A stretch of 64,000 nt of DNA from Ceratopteris richardii (Eukaryota; Streptophyta; Polypodiopsida; Polypodiales; Pteridaceae): NCBI GenBank assembly GCA_020310875.1, contig CM035423.1, positions 127,639,311-127,703,310 of the forward strand. The letters run 5' to 3'. Within the stretch, counting starts at the first letter, position 1; each line of letters begins with the position of its first letter. Positions 21,783 to 32,736 of the stretch are shown one piece after another. Made by a program: the position numbers and the translations under genes. A model generated the notes under the pieces. The model did no database searches. It was not told the DNA's origin and saw nothing but the letters and a program-made list of their open reading frames with translations.

Positions 21783-24700
21783 TAGTCCAAGATGGGTGAC
21801 GGATTTCCCTCAATGATCGAGAAGCTTGATCGACACAACTACGTGGCTTGGAAAATCAGAATGGAGGCCTATTTGCAAGGTAGAAATCTTTATGGAATTG
21901 TAGCAGGTGATGAAGCTATGCCTATTCGAAGATCCAAAGGAGGACCTACACAAGAGGAGACAGATAAGCTCACACTTTGGTGCGCAAGGGATGCTCAAGC
22001 AAGGTCGTACATACTAAACTCTATTTGTGACTTTCTATTACCACATATTAGAGGATGCAAGACATCTCAAGAGACTTGGGATGCCCTGGAGACTTTCTTT
22101 TCTGCTAGTACCAAAGCAAGAAAGAATCATCTTTGGAACGAGTTCAACCAAATGAAGAAGACACCTAAACAAACCATCACAGATTTTGTTACCAAAGTCA
22201 AGGAGGTTGCGGATCAGTTAGCATCCATTGGAGAGCTGATTGAAGAAGAGGTCATCATGAGGCAAATTCTCAATGGCATTCGAAGTGATAAGCAATGGCA
22301 ATCCTTCACGACGGCTTACGATCTCATCATGGATGTGCAAACTCCAGACTTCAACATCTTTCTTGGACAACTCTTCAATCAAGAAGCCAACAATAGCATA
22401 AAGGAAGGTAACTCTTATCATGGTAATTCAACTAGTGCTCTATATGCAGATAAGAAGGATAAGAAGCAGAAAGGCAAGAAGAAGGAAGAAGACGAAGAAG
22501 AGACTTCCCAAGCCAACTTCGCAAGCAAGAGCAAGTGGAAAGGGAAGAAGAAAGGACCAAAGCAAGACAAAGCCAAAGGTCAGAATGTTCAACCTTGTGC
22601 CATATGCCATAAGACCAACCACACCACTCAAAATTGCTGGTTCAATGGGAAGACCCAGAAAGGAAGTGGAAGAGGTGGATATGGCGGCAATAGAGGCAGA
22701 GGTAGACACAACTTCAACAATAACAATAGAAGCTATAATATAAGGGACTACAACAATTATTCAGAAGATCAACCACATGAAGACTCATTACTTCTTATGA
22801 AGCTAAGCCACAAAGAAGGTAAAGAAGATGATCATTTGTTCTACATAGATTCATGATGCTCGAATCATGTTGCAGGCAACATTGCTCTTCTATCTGACTT
22901 GGAAAGTCCAAAGCATAGACATGAAGTGCAAACAGGGGATGACACGAAGCACAATGTGGAGAAGATTGGTAATGTCAAAGCTTCCAATGGCAGGACAAAC
23001 ATTCTGAGTAAGGTTCTCTATGTACCCACTATCACTAAAAACCTAATAAGTGTAGGCCAAATAGTTGAAAAAGGCTTGCAAGTTAGGTTCACACAAAATG
23101 GAGCTTTTGTGGAAGATCCATGTCAAGGCTTCAAGAAGATAGCCCGAGGTGAGAAGCATGGTAGGCTCTTTGCTTTTGAAGTAGGAGAAACCAGGAACAT
23201 AGCTCTATTCAGCTTTGGGTCTCAAACGCTAAGTGAGCTTGAAGTGTGGCATAAGAGACTTGCTCATGTGAATGAAAGAACCTTGAAGGATATATGGAGG
23301 GATCAAAGTGTTCTAGGACTGCCGAACATATCAAAGCAACACATGATCAATAGGTGTGATGCATGTCAGATTGGGAAGGCACAAAGACAACCATTCAAAC
23401 ACAAACGCTACATCCACAACAACTTATTGGACTTAGTACACACAGATGTATGGGGACCAAGTCAAGAACCTTCATTGGCAGGATCAAGGTATTATGTCTC
23501 ATTTATTGACGACCATAGTAGATGGATTGTTCTATACTTTATCAAGAGTAAGAATGAAGTATTTGATTGCTTCAAGAAGTATCTTGCACATGTGGAGAAT
23601 CATACAGGTAGATCACTAAAGAAGCTCAGATCTCATAGAGGGGGAGAATACTTCTCCAAAGAGTTTGATGACTTCTTGCAGGAAAAAGGTATCAAAAGGG
23701 AAGTGAGTACCAGGTACTCTCCTCAACTAAATGGAATTGCAAAGAGGAGAAACAAGACATTGGTTGGATCAGCCCGAACAATGCTTGAAGAGAAGAAGTT
23801 GCCACATTATCTATGGGCAGAAGCTATTTCAACTGCAGTGTACCTTGTCAATCGACTACCATCCAAATCACTTCAAGGTATGACTCCTTATGAAGCATGG
23901 CATGGAAGAAAACCTAGTCTTGGACATTGCAAGGTTTTTGGTTGTTTAGCTTATGTTCATGTACCATCACAAATAAGAGGTAAGCTAGATGAAAGGGCAA
24001 CAAAGGCAGTGTTTATTGGATATGATTCAAATCAGATGGGTTACAGGTTCTTCAATCGTTCAACCAAGGAATTCACTACAAGTAGAGATGTTGTGTTTGA
24101 AGAACACAGGTCTTGGTATGATGAAGATAAACAAGGTAACACTACCATATGATCTTGCTTCTGACTCTCATCAATTAGGAAGCAAGCATGATACACAGGT
24201 CCAGGATCCAAGAAGTGATACAGACGATGACCAAGATGAAAGAGAAAGGGATTACAAGCTATGGAAGTCAAGAGGCAAAGCAAAGATGCAAGAGGTTGGA
24301 GAATGCTCCAAACAAGCACCTAGAAGATCAGCAAGAGAGAAGAAACAACCAGAAAGGTATGGATATGATTCCACATTTGTTACAAAGCATTCAATCTACT
24401 TGGCAAAAGACTCTATTTCAGAGGAACCCTCAACCTATGAAGAGGCAAAGGGAAACCCTAATTGGGAAAAGGCCATGAACGAAGAGATAGATGCATTGAA
24501 GGAAATGGACACTTGGGATTTGGTTCAAATGTCGCCGAATCAAAAGGTAATTGGTTGCAGATGGGTATATAAAGTTAAAAGAAATTCAGATGGATTAGTT
24601 TGCAAGTACAAGGCAAGATTAGTTGCCAAAGGATGCTCACAAACTCATGGTATAGACTATGAGGAAACATTCTCACCAGTTGCAAAGATGACTACAATCA

Positions 24701-25453
24701 GGACATTGATAAGTGTAGTTGCTGCAAGGAATTGGAGACTCCTCCAACTTGATGTGAAAAATGCATTCTTAAATGGTTGGATAAGTGAAGAGGTATACAT
24801 GTCACAACCACCAGGTTTTGAAAACCCTAATCATCCATCTTATGTTTGCAGACTTAAGAAAGCATTGTATGGATTGAAACAAGCTCCAAGATCTTGGAAT
24901 TACAGGTTGGTTACATATCTTCAAGATCAAGGGTTCAAAGCTAGCAGCTCAGATCCTTCTCTATTCATCACTTCTCTATTCATCAAAAGGGATCACAATG
25001 AGGTTATCTATCTATGTGTATATGTAGATGATATTATTGTAACAGGTGATGATCTAAATGGCATTCAAAGGATCAAGAGACACATGCAAGAGGAGTTCAA
25101 AATCAGTGACCTAGGTGAGCTCACATATTTCCTAGGTATGCAGGTGATATACACAGATGAAGGAATGTATTTGACTCAAAGAAGATACATTCAGGATCTG
25201 CTTCTCAAGTTCAAAATGAAGAACACTAAACCTGTAGGTACACCTTTGGAGATGAATCATAAACTAAGTGTTTATGAAGGTGAGAAAATTGAAGACATTA
25301 AAGAGTATCAAAGCTTGGTAGGTAGCTTGATATATGCTACTCATACAAGGGCAGATATCTCATATAGTGTGGGAGTGCTTAGTCAGTTCATGCATTCACC
25401 GAGAAGACCACACATGGATGCGGCTAAGAGAGTACTTAAGTATCTCAAAGGTA

Positions 25454-25458
25454 CAATC
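25454..25458 (+). repeat. Target duplication CAATC, left copy (Co-3)
   Basis: CAATC here and at 31089-31093 flank Co-3. The uninterrupted Co-2 sequence has it once, within GGTACAATCAACGAAG. Confidence 0.95.
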
Positions 25459-26176
25459 TGAAAGACAATAGTTACGCAATATAACACAGGAGCAATAGTA
25501 GGGAAGATAACAGATATAGGAGAATCTCAACAATTTTCTACTAGCAGCAAGTACAAAGATGATGGCGTTGTCCACCCGTGCGCTCTCAAGGTAGAGCTTA
25601 AATGGTGATCTAGACAACTCTAGATAGGGAGATACAAGGTAGAGGTATGCTGGCTCAACTCAGTATCTTAGGAAGTGCAGAAGTCATGTATATATAGGAT
25701 CATGGGTGGCCTGCCATGGACGGCTATACATGGGCGGTAGAGCGTGGGCGGCCACCGCCCGCGTAATTGCCATACACGGCTTAGACTGGTTGAACCGACC
25801 TAACAAATATAAATGATTTCTGACTCCGACAGGGAATATTCCATGGAATATTCCCTTTACCGTCGCGCCGGGGGCGCTGCCCCCGGGCCCCCACCAGGGG
25901 GCCCGCTGGCCCCCTGGGACCCCCCAGCCAGGGGGCCTGCTGGCCCCCTTGGACCCCCCAGCCGGGGCTGCTCACCGCTGCCCCGGACCCCACAATTGGG
26001 GACCTTGATAACTCCCTTTCCTTATAATATCTTACATGGTCCAATATGACCTTCATCCAACATTCAAGTTGGGATTCCCATCAATTGGGTAATGCATGCT
26101 TGGCTTCTCCTCATAAAGGGGGCCTTACAAAATGTGCATAAAATCATGAGGGGTAGACATTGATCATATACTAACA
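25459..26176 (-). repeat. Co-3 3' LTR
   Basis: The 718-base LTR starts on the minus strand with TGTTAGTATATG and ends with GTCTTTCA. It contains a perfect 24-base palindrome (25832-25855), a GC-rich block with a 34-base direct repeat (25897-25930 and 25931-25964) and a TATA box (25689-25696). Confidence 0.95.
25832..25855. repeat. 24-base perfect palindrome in the Co-3 LTR
   Basis: The half site is GGGAATATTCCA, followed by its exact reverse complement. Each arm itself contains the palindrome GGAATATTCC. The second copy is at 30744-30767. Both arms are unchanged in both LTRs. Confidence 0.9.
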
Positions 26177-26187
26177 CCCCCCCTCAA
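26177..26187 (-). promoter_or_regulatory. Co-3 polypurine tract
   Basis: On the minus strand this reads TTGAGGGGGGG and directly abuts the 3' LTR, as required for plus-strand priming. Confidence 0.85.
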
Positions 26188-26204
26188 TGTTTACCGAAGA
26201 TAAA

Positions 26205-29200
26205 TCAAGTAGTTCTCGGTCCTATGCCCATCTGTTGAAGATGCTTGTTGAGCTGCTCTCTTCCAAGTGCTTTAGTGAATATGTCAGCACAATTTGCCTC
26301 TGTTGGGCAATATTCTAGCTCCACAATTTCATCTTCAATTAGCTCACGAATGTAATGGTACTGTACTTCTATGTGCTTGGTGCGAGCATGAAATACTGGG
26401 TTCTTTGCAATAGCCATACAACTTTGATTATCACACTTGAGTACAATTGGCATATTTGATGGAAAGCCTATATCTGCAAGAATTCTCCTTAACCAGACTG
26501 CCTCACAAGAAGCAAAACAAGCTGCTTTGTACTCTGCTTCAGTGGAGGAGAGTGCGAGAGTTGGTTGCTTCCTACTTACCCAAGAAAATATTCCTGAGCC
26601 AAGTGAGAAACAATATCCAGAAACTGATTTTCTAGAATCACAATCTCCAGCCCAATCTGAATCACAATATCCTTGGAGTGTATCACCTATGGTATACAAA
26701 ATACCAAAATCCAAGGTTCCTGCAATGTACCTTAGAATTCGCATTCCAGCATTCCAGTGACTCTCCTTAGGTTTGTTGGAAAACCTGCTTAACACTCCAA
26801 CAGCATAGCAAATGTCTGGTCTAGTGTTGCACAGAAAAATAAGACTTCCAACGAGCTTCCTATACTTCTTAGCATCTACATCAGGCATGTTATCATCCAT
26901 AGATAGCTTATGATTTACCTCCATAGGTGTGCTAGTTGGTTTGCAGTCCATCATTCCAAATGCCTTGAGAATTTCTTTGGAATATTTTTGTTGTGAGATG
27001 AAAATGCCATCCTTCCTTTGCCATACTTCAATTCCCAGACAAAAATGGAGTAGACCTAAGTCTGTCATTTCAAACTCAGTTCCCAAGCTGATCCGAGTTT
27101 GATTGATGAGTTCCTGATGATCTCCTGTAATGATCAAATCATCTACATATACAATGACAACAACTAGCTTGCTATCCCTTTTCGTTACATACAGGTTAGC
27201 ATCAGAAGTACTTCTTTCAAAACCCATATTTTTGAAAAAATGATCTATTCGTTGGTACCAAGCCCGTGGAGCTTGCTTAAGTCCATACAAAGCTTTCTTC
27301 AACCTGCAAACTTTATTTTCTGACTTGGGCACCTCAAAACCTGGTGGTTGAGATACATATACCTCCTCCTTGAGGTGACCATTCAAAAATGCAGATTTGA
27401 CATCCATCTGGAAAATAGGCCAAGACTTTTGTGCAGCTACTGCAAGTACCGTCCGAATAGTTGTCATGCGTGCTGTTGTTGCAAAAGTTTCTTGAACATC
27501 AAATCCTTCAATCTGTGAAAAACCATGTGCAACTAATCGTGCCTTATACTTTTCTAATGTTCCATCAGCTTTATACTTAGCTTTCCAAATCCATTTAGTA
27601 CCTATTACCTTCTTCTTTGGCGGCAAGTCGACTAGATCCCATGTATCATTTTCGAGTATACTATCATACTCAGACTGCATTGCCACTCTCCAATCTGGAT
27701 CACCAAGGGCTTCTTCAATGGTGGTAGGTTCCTTTATCGAACCCATGATATCTGCCATTAGAGCCATGTTAACAATGTGTTCTGAGGCTCTCCTTTGCTC
27801 CTCTATTCTCTTTGATCTTCGTAATCCATCCGATGATGATTCTGGTACATCTACATGTGGATTGTGATCATCAAAGAGCTGTTGTGCCCACTTCGGTAGT
27901 GGCTTACGCTGTGCAGCTACAACTGGTTGGCTTTTTATTGAGGAAATTTCTCCATTAGATGTTTCCTCCTCCTCAACTTTAACTTGTCTTTTGATAGGCA
28001 CAAGGTGAGATATTTCTCCGCTTGATGAGATAGTAGATTTACCTTTATCTTCTACTAAGTGTGGTCGTTCATCAAACACCACATCTCGGCTGACAAAAAT
28101 CTTCCTTGCCTCAGGATCCCATAACCTGTATGCTTTAGACTCTTCACTATATCCTAGGAAGACACACTTTTTGCTTTTTGAATCCAACTTTGATCTTGTT
28201 GAATCAGGAATATGTGCATAACAGAAACAACCAAAAATTCTGAAATGCAAAACTGAAGGCTTTTTACCAGAATATGCTTCTTGAGGAGTCATCCCCTTTA
28301 AAGCTTTTGTGTAGCTTCGATTGAGGATGTAGACTGCTGTATTGACTGCTTCTGCCCAGAATGAATCAGGCATGTCTTGAGCCTTCAACATACAACGAGC
28401 CATTTCAACTACTGTCCTGTTCCTGCGCTCAACAACGCCATTTTGTTGGGGTGTATGAGCTGTGGTAAGTTGCCTTTTCACACCATGCTCCTTACAGTAA
28501 TTGTTGAATTCTGTTGACAAGAATTCACCTCCTCTATCTGTTCTAAATTTCTTCAGTTTCCTTCTTGATTCATTTTCTACATACTTATGCCACGTTTTAA
28601 ATTTTTCAAAAGCATCAGCCTTCTCTCGAATGAAATAAACCCACATCTTTCTACTATAATCGTCGACTAACAGCAAGAAGTAGAAAGATCCTCCTAAAGC
28701 AGGTGTAGACATTTTACCGCAGAGATCAGCATGTACCAACTCTAGAGGAGCTTGAGATCGATTGCTGGTCTCTCTTGGAAATGCCTTTCGTTGATGCTTG
28801 CCCATCATACAAGCTTCACAAGGTTCCTGCAACTCTGAAAATGCAGGCATATGAGCAACCATCCCTGTTCGTTGCATCTCCTTCAAAACTGCAAATCCGA
28901 GATGCCCAAATCGTCGGTGCCATAACCTGCTTACATCTTTATCTTCTGTAGCAGTTAAAGCACTTAACTCATACAAGTTATCCCGTCGTATGCCTTTACC
29001 TACAACATTACCTGATGAATCCATGATTTCCGCACCACTCTTATTGAAGTGAACTTCGAGTCCACGATCTGTTATTGCAGAAACTGACAACAAATTTCTT
29101 TTGAGTGTAGGTACATAGAGAACATCGGATAACTTTTTCTCAACACCTGGAGAAGTGATAAAAGAGATGGTTCCAGTTCCTTCAGCTGGACACTTGGAGT

Positions 29201-30275
29201 CATTTCCCACCACTACATTGATGGATTCCCGTAGAGGCACTAGGGAACTATACCAATCCTTTTTACTAGTCATATGGCGAGAAGCTCCACTATCTAAAAT
29301 CCATGGCTCATCAACACGAGCTTGAGCAGATGAACATACCTCTTCAATAGCTACCCAAAGTTCCAGCTCTGTGTTGTTTGCAGACTCTTTGTTCTTCCAT
29401 GATGATTTTACAGTCCCATTCCGTTCATCAGCTTGCTTCTTTCTGCAATCCTTGATGGCATGGCCTTTCTTTTCACAATAGAAGCAACTTCTTGTGAACT
29501 TTTTCTTCTTTGGCTTCTTCTTTGATCCCTCTGAAGAGCCTTTACCTTTTGCATTTGCTGAGAATGCAGCATCAGTTGTACTTTGCCGATTCTTCAGCCG
29601 CATCTCTTCTTCTAAAAGCATGGCACAAAACTCTTCAAATGTAAGAGGAGTTGGCCTTACCTGAGTGTTAAGGGCTGTTACTAATCCATCATACTTTGCT
29701 GGAAGAACACGTACAGATCTTTGAGCGAGCTCTTCTGGTGTTATAACAACACCAACTGCAGCCAATTGATCTTGAAGATGCTTTATCCGTTTGATAAAAT
29801 CTTCAGCCTTTTCAGAATCAGAATGCTTTTCATTTGCCAACTGATTTTCTAAATTCTGTATCCTAGTGTGGTTCTTGGTCTCATATTGTCGAGCCAATAT
29901 GCCCCAAGCCTCATGTGCTTTAGTAGTATGTTGAACTAAAGTAAGCACAGAATCACTTACACTAGTGACAATCGCACATAATGCATCAGCATTCCGCCTC
30001 TTCCAAGCTCGTAGAAGATCTGGATCTGGCTGAATCATCAATCTTGAATTTGCTGGATCTTCAACTGGTATAGGCTCTGGATCCAATCCCATCGGTCCCA
30101 TGACAGTGTCAAGTAATTCATAGGAGTCCAAAATTGCAGAAATTTTGAACTTCCAGAGTGTATAATTGGTTCCATCTAGCTTCCCTTCAGTGAATGCAGG
30201 TGGACGAATTCGAATAGGTGCAGCATTAACATTAGCTGAAGCACCAAGACTACTATTCAATGATGAAGCCATCAT
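26205..30275 (-). CDS. gag-pol: Co-3 Gag-Pol polyprotein, complete (1356 residues)
   Basis: A single open frame from ATG at 30273-30275 encodes the full copia polyprotein. Order: Gag (about 1-255); CCHC knuckle [14 protein letters not shown] at about 262-275; protease with [10 protein letters not shown] near 325; integrase with HHCC finger from WHRRFGH near 450, DRGGEF near 578 and VVERRN near 614; RT with YVDDLIITG near 1042; RNase H with SSTEAEY near 1242 and DNQSC. All catalytic motifs are present. It drives reverse transcription and insertion of Co-3. Length is normal for a plant copia polyprotein. The style ([26 protein letters not shown]) recalls Tork/Tnt1-type elements. The frame ends 17 bases before the polypurine tract. 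Confidence 0.97.
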   Translation of the reverse strand: MMASSLNSSLGASANVNAAPIRIRPPAFTEGKLDGTNYTLWKFKISAILDSYELLDTVMGPMGLDPEPIPVEDPANSRLMIQPDPDLLRAWKRRNADALCAIVTSVSDSVLTLVQHTTKAHEAWGILARQYETKNHTRIQNLENQLANEKHSDSEKAEDFIKRIKHLQDQLAAVGVVITPEELAQRSVRVLPAKYDGLVTALNTQVRPTPLTFEEFCAMLLEEEMRLKNRQSTTDAAFSANAKGKGSSEGSKKKPKKKKFTRSCFYCEKKGHAIKDCRKKQADERNGTVKSSWKNKESANNTELELWVAIEEVCSSAQARVDEPWILDSGASRHMTSKKDWYSSLVPLRESINVVVGNDSKCPAEGTGTISFITSPGVEKKLSDVLYVPTLKRNLLSVSAITDRGLEVHFNKSGAEIMDSSGNVVGKGIRRDNLYELSALTATEDKDVSRLWHRRFGHLGFAVLKEMQRTGMVAHMPAFSELQEPCEACMMGKHQRKAFPRETSNRSQAPLELVHADLCGKMSTPALGGSFYFLLLVDDYSRKMWVYFIREKADAFEKFKTWHKYVENESRRKLKKFRTDRGGEFLSTEFNNYCKEHGVKRQLTTAHTPQQNGVVERRNRTVVEMARCMLKAQDMPDSFWAEAVNTAVYILNRSYTKALKGMTPQEAYSGKKPSVLHFRIFGCFCYAHIPDSTRSKLDSKSKKCVFLGYSEESKAYRLWDPEARKIFVSRDVVFDERPHLVEDKGKSTISSSGEISHLVPIKRQVKVEEEETSNGEISSIKSQPVVAAQRKPLPKWAQQLFDDHNPHVDVPESSSDGLRRSKRIEEQRRASEHIVNMALMADIMGSIKEPTTIEEALGDPDWRVAMQSEYDSILENDTWDLVDLPPKKKVIGTKWIWKAKYKADGTLEKYKARLVAHGFSQIEGFDVQETFATTARMTTIRTVLAVAAQKSWPIFQMDVKSAFLNGHLKEEVYVSQPPGFEVPKSENKVCRLKKALYGLKQAPRAWYQRIDHFFKNMGFERSTSDANLYVTKRDSKLVVVIVYVDDLIITGDHQELINQTRISLGTEFEMTDLGLLHFCLGIEVWQRKDGIFISQQKYSKEILKAFGMMDCKPTSTPMEVNHKLSMDDNMPDVDAKKYRKLVGSLIFLCNTRPDICYAVGVLSRFSNKPKESHWNAGMRILRYIAGTLDFGILYTIGDTLQGYCDSDWAGDCDSRKSVSGYCFSLGSGIFSWVSRKQPTLALSSTEAEYKAACFASCEAVWLRRILADIGFPSNMPIVLKCDNQSCMAIAKNPVFHARTKHIEVQYHYIRELIEDEIVELEYCPTEANCADIFTKALGREQLNKHLQQMGIGPRTT

Positions 30276-30358
30276 GTAATCACTCGAATAATCTACTGAT
30301 ATTCTAGTCTGCTAGTAGGCTAAAATAATGATACTTCTCAAGCTATTCGAACCTTACA

Positions 30359-30370
30359 GCTCTGATACCA
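30359..30370 (-). promoter_or_regulatory. Co-3 primer binding site, initiator Met-tRNA
   Basis: The minus strand reads TGGTATCAGAGC directly next to the 5' LTR end, with no spacer. Confidence 0.93.
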
Positions 30371-31088
30371 TGAAAGACAATAGTTACGCAATATAACACA
30401 GGAGCAATAGTAGGGAAGATAACAGATATAGGAGAATCTCAACAATTTTCTACTAGCAGCAAGTACAAAGATGATGGCGTTGTCCACCCGTGCGCTCTCA
30501 AGGTAGAGCTTAAATGGTGATCTAGACAACTCTAGATAGGGAGATACAAGGTAGAGGTATGCTGGCTCAACTCAGTATCTTAGGAAGTGCAGAAGTCATG
30601 TATATATAGGATCATGGGTGGCCTGCCATGGACGGCTATACATGGGCGGTAGAGCGTGGGCGGCCACCGCCCGCGTAATTGCCATACACGGCTTAGACTG
30701 GTTGAACCGACCTAACAAATATAAATGATTTCTGACTCCGACAGGGAATATTCCATGGAATATTCCCTTTACCGTCGCGCCGGGGGCGCTGCCCCCGGGC
30801 CCCCACCAGGGGGCCCGCTGGCCCCCTGGGACCCCCCAGCCAGGGGGCCTGCTGGCCCCCTTGGACCCCCCAGTCGGGGCTGCTCACCGCTGCCCCGGAC
30901 CCCACAATTGGGGACCTTGATAACTCCCTTTCCTTATAATATCTTACATGGTCCAATATGACCTTCATCCAACATTCAAGTTGGGATTCCCATCAATTGG
31001 GTAATGCATGCTTGGCTTCTCCTCATAAAGGGGGCCTTACAAAATGTGCATACAATCATGAGGGGTAGACATTGATCATATACTAACA
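30371..31088 (-). repeat. Co-3 5' LTR
   Basis: This is the promoter-bearing LTR in element orientation, 718 bases. The TATA box is at 30601-30608 (TATATATA). The GC-rich 34-base direct repeat (30809-30876) and the palindrome (30744-30767) lie upstream of it in U3. Confidence 0.95.
30601..30608 (-). promoter_or_regulatory. Co-3 TATA box
   Basis: TATATATA on the minus strand. It would set the start about 30 bases towards lower coordinates, giving a leader of about 300 bases to the Gag ATG. Confidence 0.55.
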
Positions 31089-31093
31089 CAATC
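31089..31093 (+). repeat. Target duplication CAATC, right copy (Co-3)
   Basis: Matches 25454-25458; Co-1 RNase H coding resumes directly after it. Confidence 0.95.
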
Positions 31094-31621
31094 AACGAAG
31101 GTATATTCTATCCTTACTCTTCAGATTTGGATATCAAAATCTACTCAGATGCAGATTGGGTAGGAGCTAAGGATGATAGAAAAAGTACATCTGGTTACTT
31201 AGCATTTGCAGGTTCAAAGCTAGTGTCATGGAGTTCCAAGAAGCAACCAATAGTTGCTTTATCCTCAACTGAAGCAGAGTACAGAGGCTTGACCATAGCA
31301 ACTCAAGAGGCAATATGGTTAAAAGCATTGTATACAGATTTGGGACTTATGAGTTCCAAACCTCACATATTTGGAGATAATGTAAGTTCAATGCATCTAG
31401 CGGAAAATCCTATTTTCCATGCGAGAACCAAGCACATAGAAGTCCATTATCACTTCATCAGGGAGAAGCTCATGGCAAAGGAGATTGACATTTCTTTTGT
31501 TTCGATTGAAAAGCAAGTAGCAGATATGATGACGAAGGCACTTGATGGAATAAAGCTTTGTAGATTCAAAGCTATGGCATGTATTCAACCTATCAGAGAA
31601 TGAAGACTCAAGCATACTTTA

Positions 31622-31635
31622 GCTTGAGGGGGAGC
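31622..31635 (+). promoter_or_regulatory. Co-1 polypurine tract
   Basis: GCTTGAGGGGGAGC abuts the TG of the middle LTR at 31636. The same tract precedes the last LTR at 36931-36944. Confidence 0.8.
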
Positions 31636-32714
31636 TGTTGGAACATCAAGCTTACACTATGCTTGAGGTGGATTTGATCTACATCAAAGGCTATCGCGTC
31701 GAAAGAATATCCGTTGGAGAGTTCTTTTTCATATGCTCATTTATTGTATTTTTTGAGAATATTTTGATGGCTCATTTACCGTTGTAAAAGCCTTGAGTTG
31801 TACACATGTAAAGGTAGAAAGATAGAGCCCAAATCCCATGAATTTTTGGTGGTTGAAGTTGCATTCAATCAGGCAAATCAAATCACCTAAAAGTAGATCA
31901 ATCAAGATCTTCACTTTTCCTAGATTGTAGGAAAGTGAATTGATTCCCTGCAACAACCATTCCCACCTTCATTTGAATTCAAATTCAACTTGTAAAACTT
32001 GGGCAACACTCCTAGAGTCTATATAAAGACTTGGAATCACTTGTAAAATACATGGAAGCAATATACATACACTTGTGACCATCATTGTCTTGCTCCTTCA
32101 ATTTTTTGCATCATCTTCTTCGCCAATAGTAATCTTGCAGAGGCTGCTGCTCTCTACTCAGAGCTCCAAATTGAGTGCAAGAGGATTCATTGGAAAGGTA
32201 CCAGTGGCTAGTTTATGCCTCTACATTTTCAAAGCATTTGGTTCAGAAGATTTGGACAAATCTGAGTTTTTCTGCCTAGGGGTCAATCTCTGCGTATTCC
32301 TGAAAAATAGGAAGTACCACCGGTGAACGTCGCATTCATTCCTATAGCATATTTTGCTTATTCCTTATACTTTTGTGCATTCCATACACTCAGCCCTATT
32401 TGTATCACTCCCATAAAAGGATTTTTTCTAATTGTAATCACGCTGGTCGCTATGGGCATTTGAAGTTCATTGTCTCTTCCATAGATCGTAAGTTTTTGAG
32501 CTAGTCGACCCGCGAACCTATTTGTTTTGTATCGACTCATTATCCTTGATGCTCCAAAGTACATAGTGCATTTCTTTGCACTTATAGCATGCATATAAGG
32601 TCTATTTGAGTCTCCATAAGCTCAAGGGCTGGTCTTGTGCCGGTTGGCTTGACCAAACTTCATCGCTTCAAAACACACTTTTCTACCTTTGACAAGCTTC
32701 TCCAAGTTCTTTCA
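31636..32714 (+). repeat. Middle copia LTR (3' LTR of Co-1 and 5' LTR of Co-2)
   Basis: It runs from TGTTGGAACATC to CAAGTTCTTTCA, 1079 bases, with TATATAAA at 32020-32027. It is uninterrupted, so it is the reference for the Ty3 insertion. It differs from the last LTR at many positions by eye, far more than the two Co-3 LTRs do, so the copia dimer is much older than Co-3. Confidence 0.93.
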
Positions 32715-32715
32715 G

Positions 32716-32727
32716 TGGTATCAGAGC
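32716..32727 (+). promoter_or_regulatory. Co-2 primer binding site, initiator Met-tRNA
   Basis: TGGTATCAGAGC, one base after the LTR. Confidence 0.9.
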
Positions 32728-32736
32728 TAGTTCAAG

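Larger units (their letters stand above)
25459..31088 (-). mobile_element. Co-3: complete young Ty1/copia element, 5630 bases
   Basis: It is bounded by 718-base LTRs and a 5-base CAATC duplication, and inserted in the RNase H region of Co-1 on the opposite strand. Reading both LTRs base by base I find two substitutions (aaaatc/acaatc near 26140 and 31052; gccgg/gtcgg near 25962 and 30874). All coding sequence is one open frame. Primer site, polypurine tract and TATA box are present, so it looks autonomous and recently mobile. Confidence 0.96.
21792..31603 (+). pseudogene. gag-pol: Co-1 Gag-Pol, broken by TGA, a frameshift and the Co-3 insertion
   Basis: The copia order is present: Gag (MGDGFPSMIEKLDRHNY), CCHC knuckle (CAICHKTNHTTQNC), protease, integrase, RT (YVDDIIVTG), RNase H. 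Lesions: GGA to TGA at 22854-22856 inside the protease motif DSGCSNH; a frameshift near 24130 also present in Co-2; and Co-3 inserted at 25458, with RNase H resuming at 31094. Integrase has lost two catalytic residues: the second Asp is His (RSHRGGEY near 23630) and the Glu is Lys (GIAKRRN near 23740), where Co-2 keeps Asp and Glu. The sequence between 25459 and 31088 belongs to Co-3. Confidence 0.9.

Noticed and set aside
25781..26056. Gly/Pro-rich ORFs on both strands of the Co-3 LTR (also 30693-30968)
   Set aside because: They come from the GC-rich direct repeat and have no homologue or start context; the LTR explains their presence twice.
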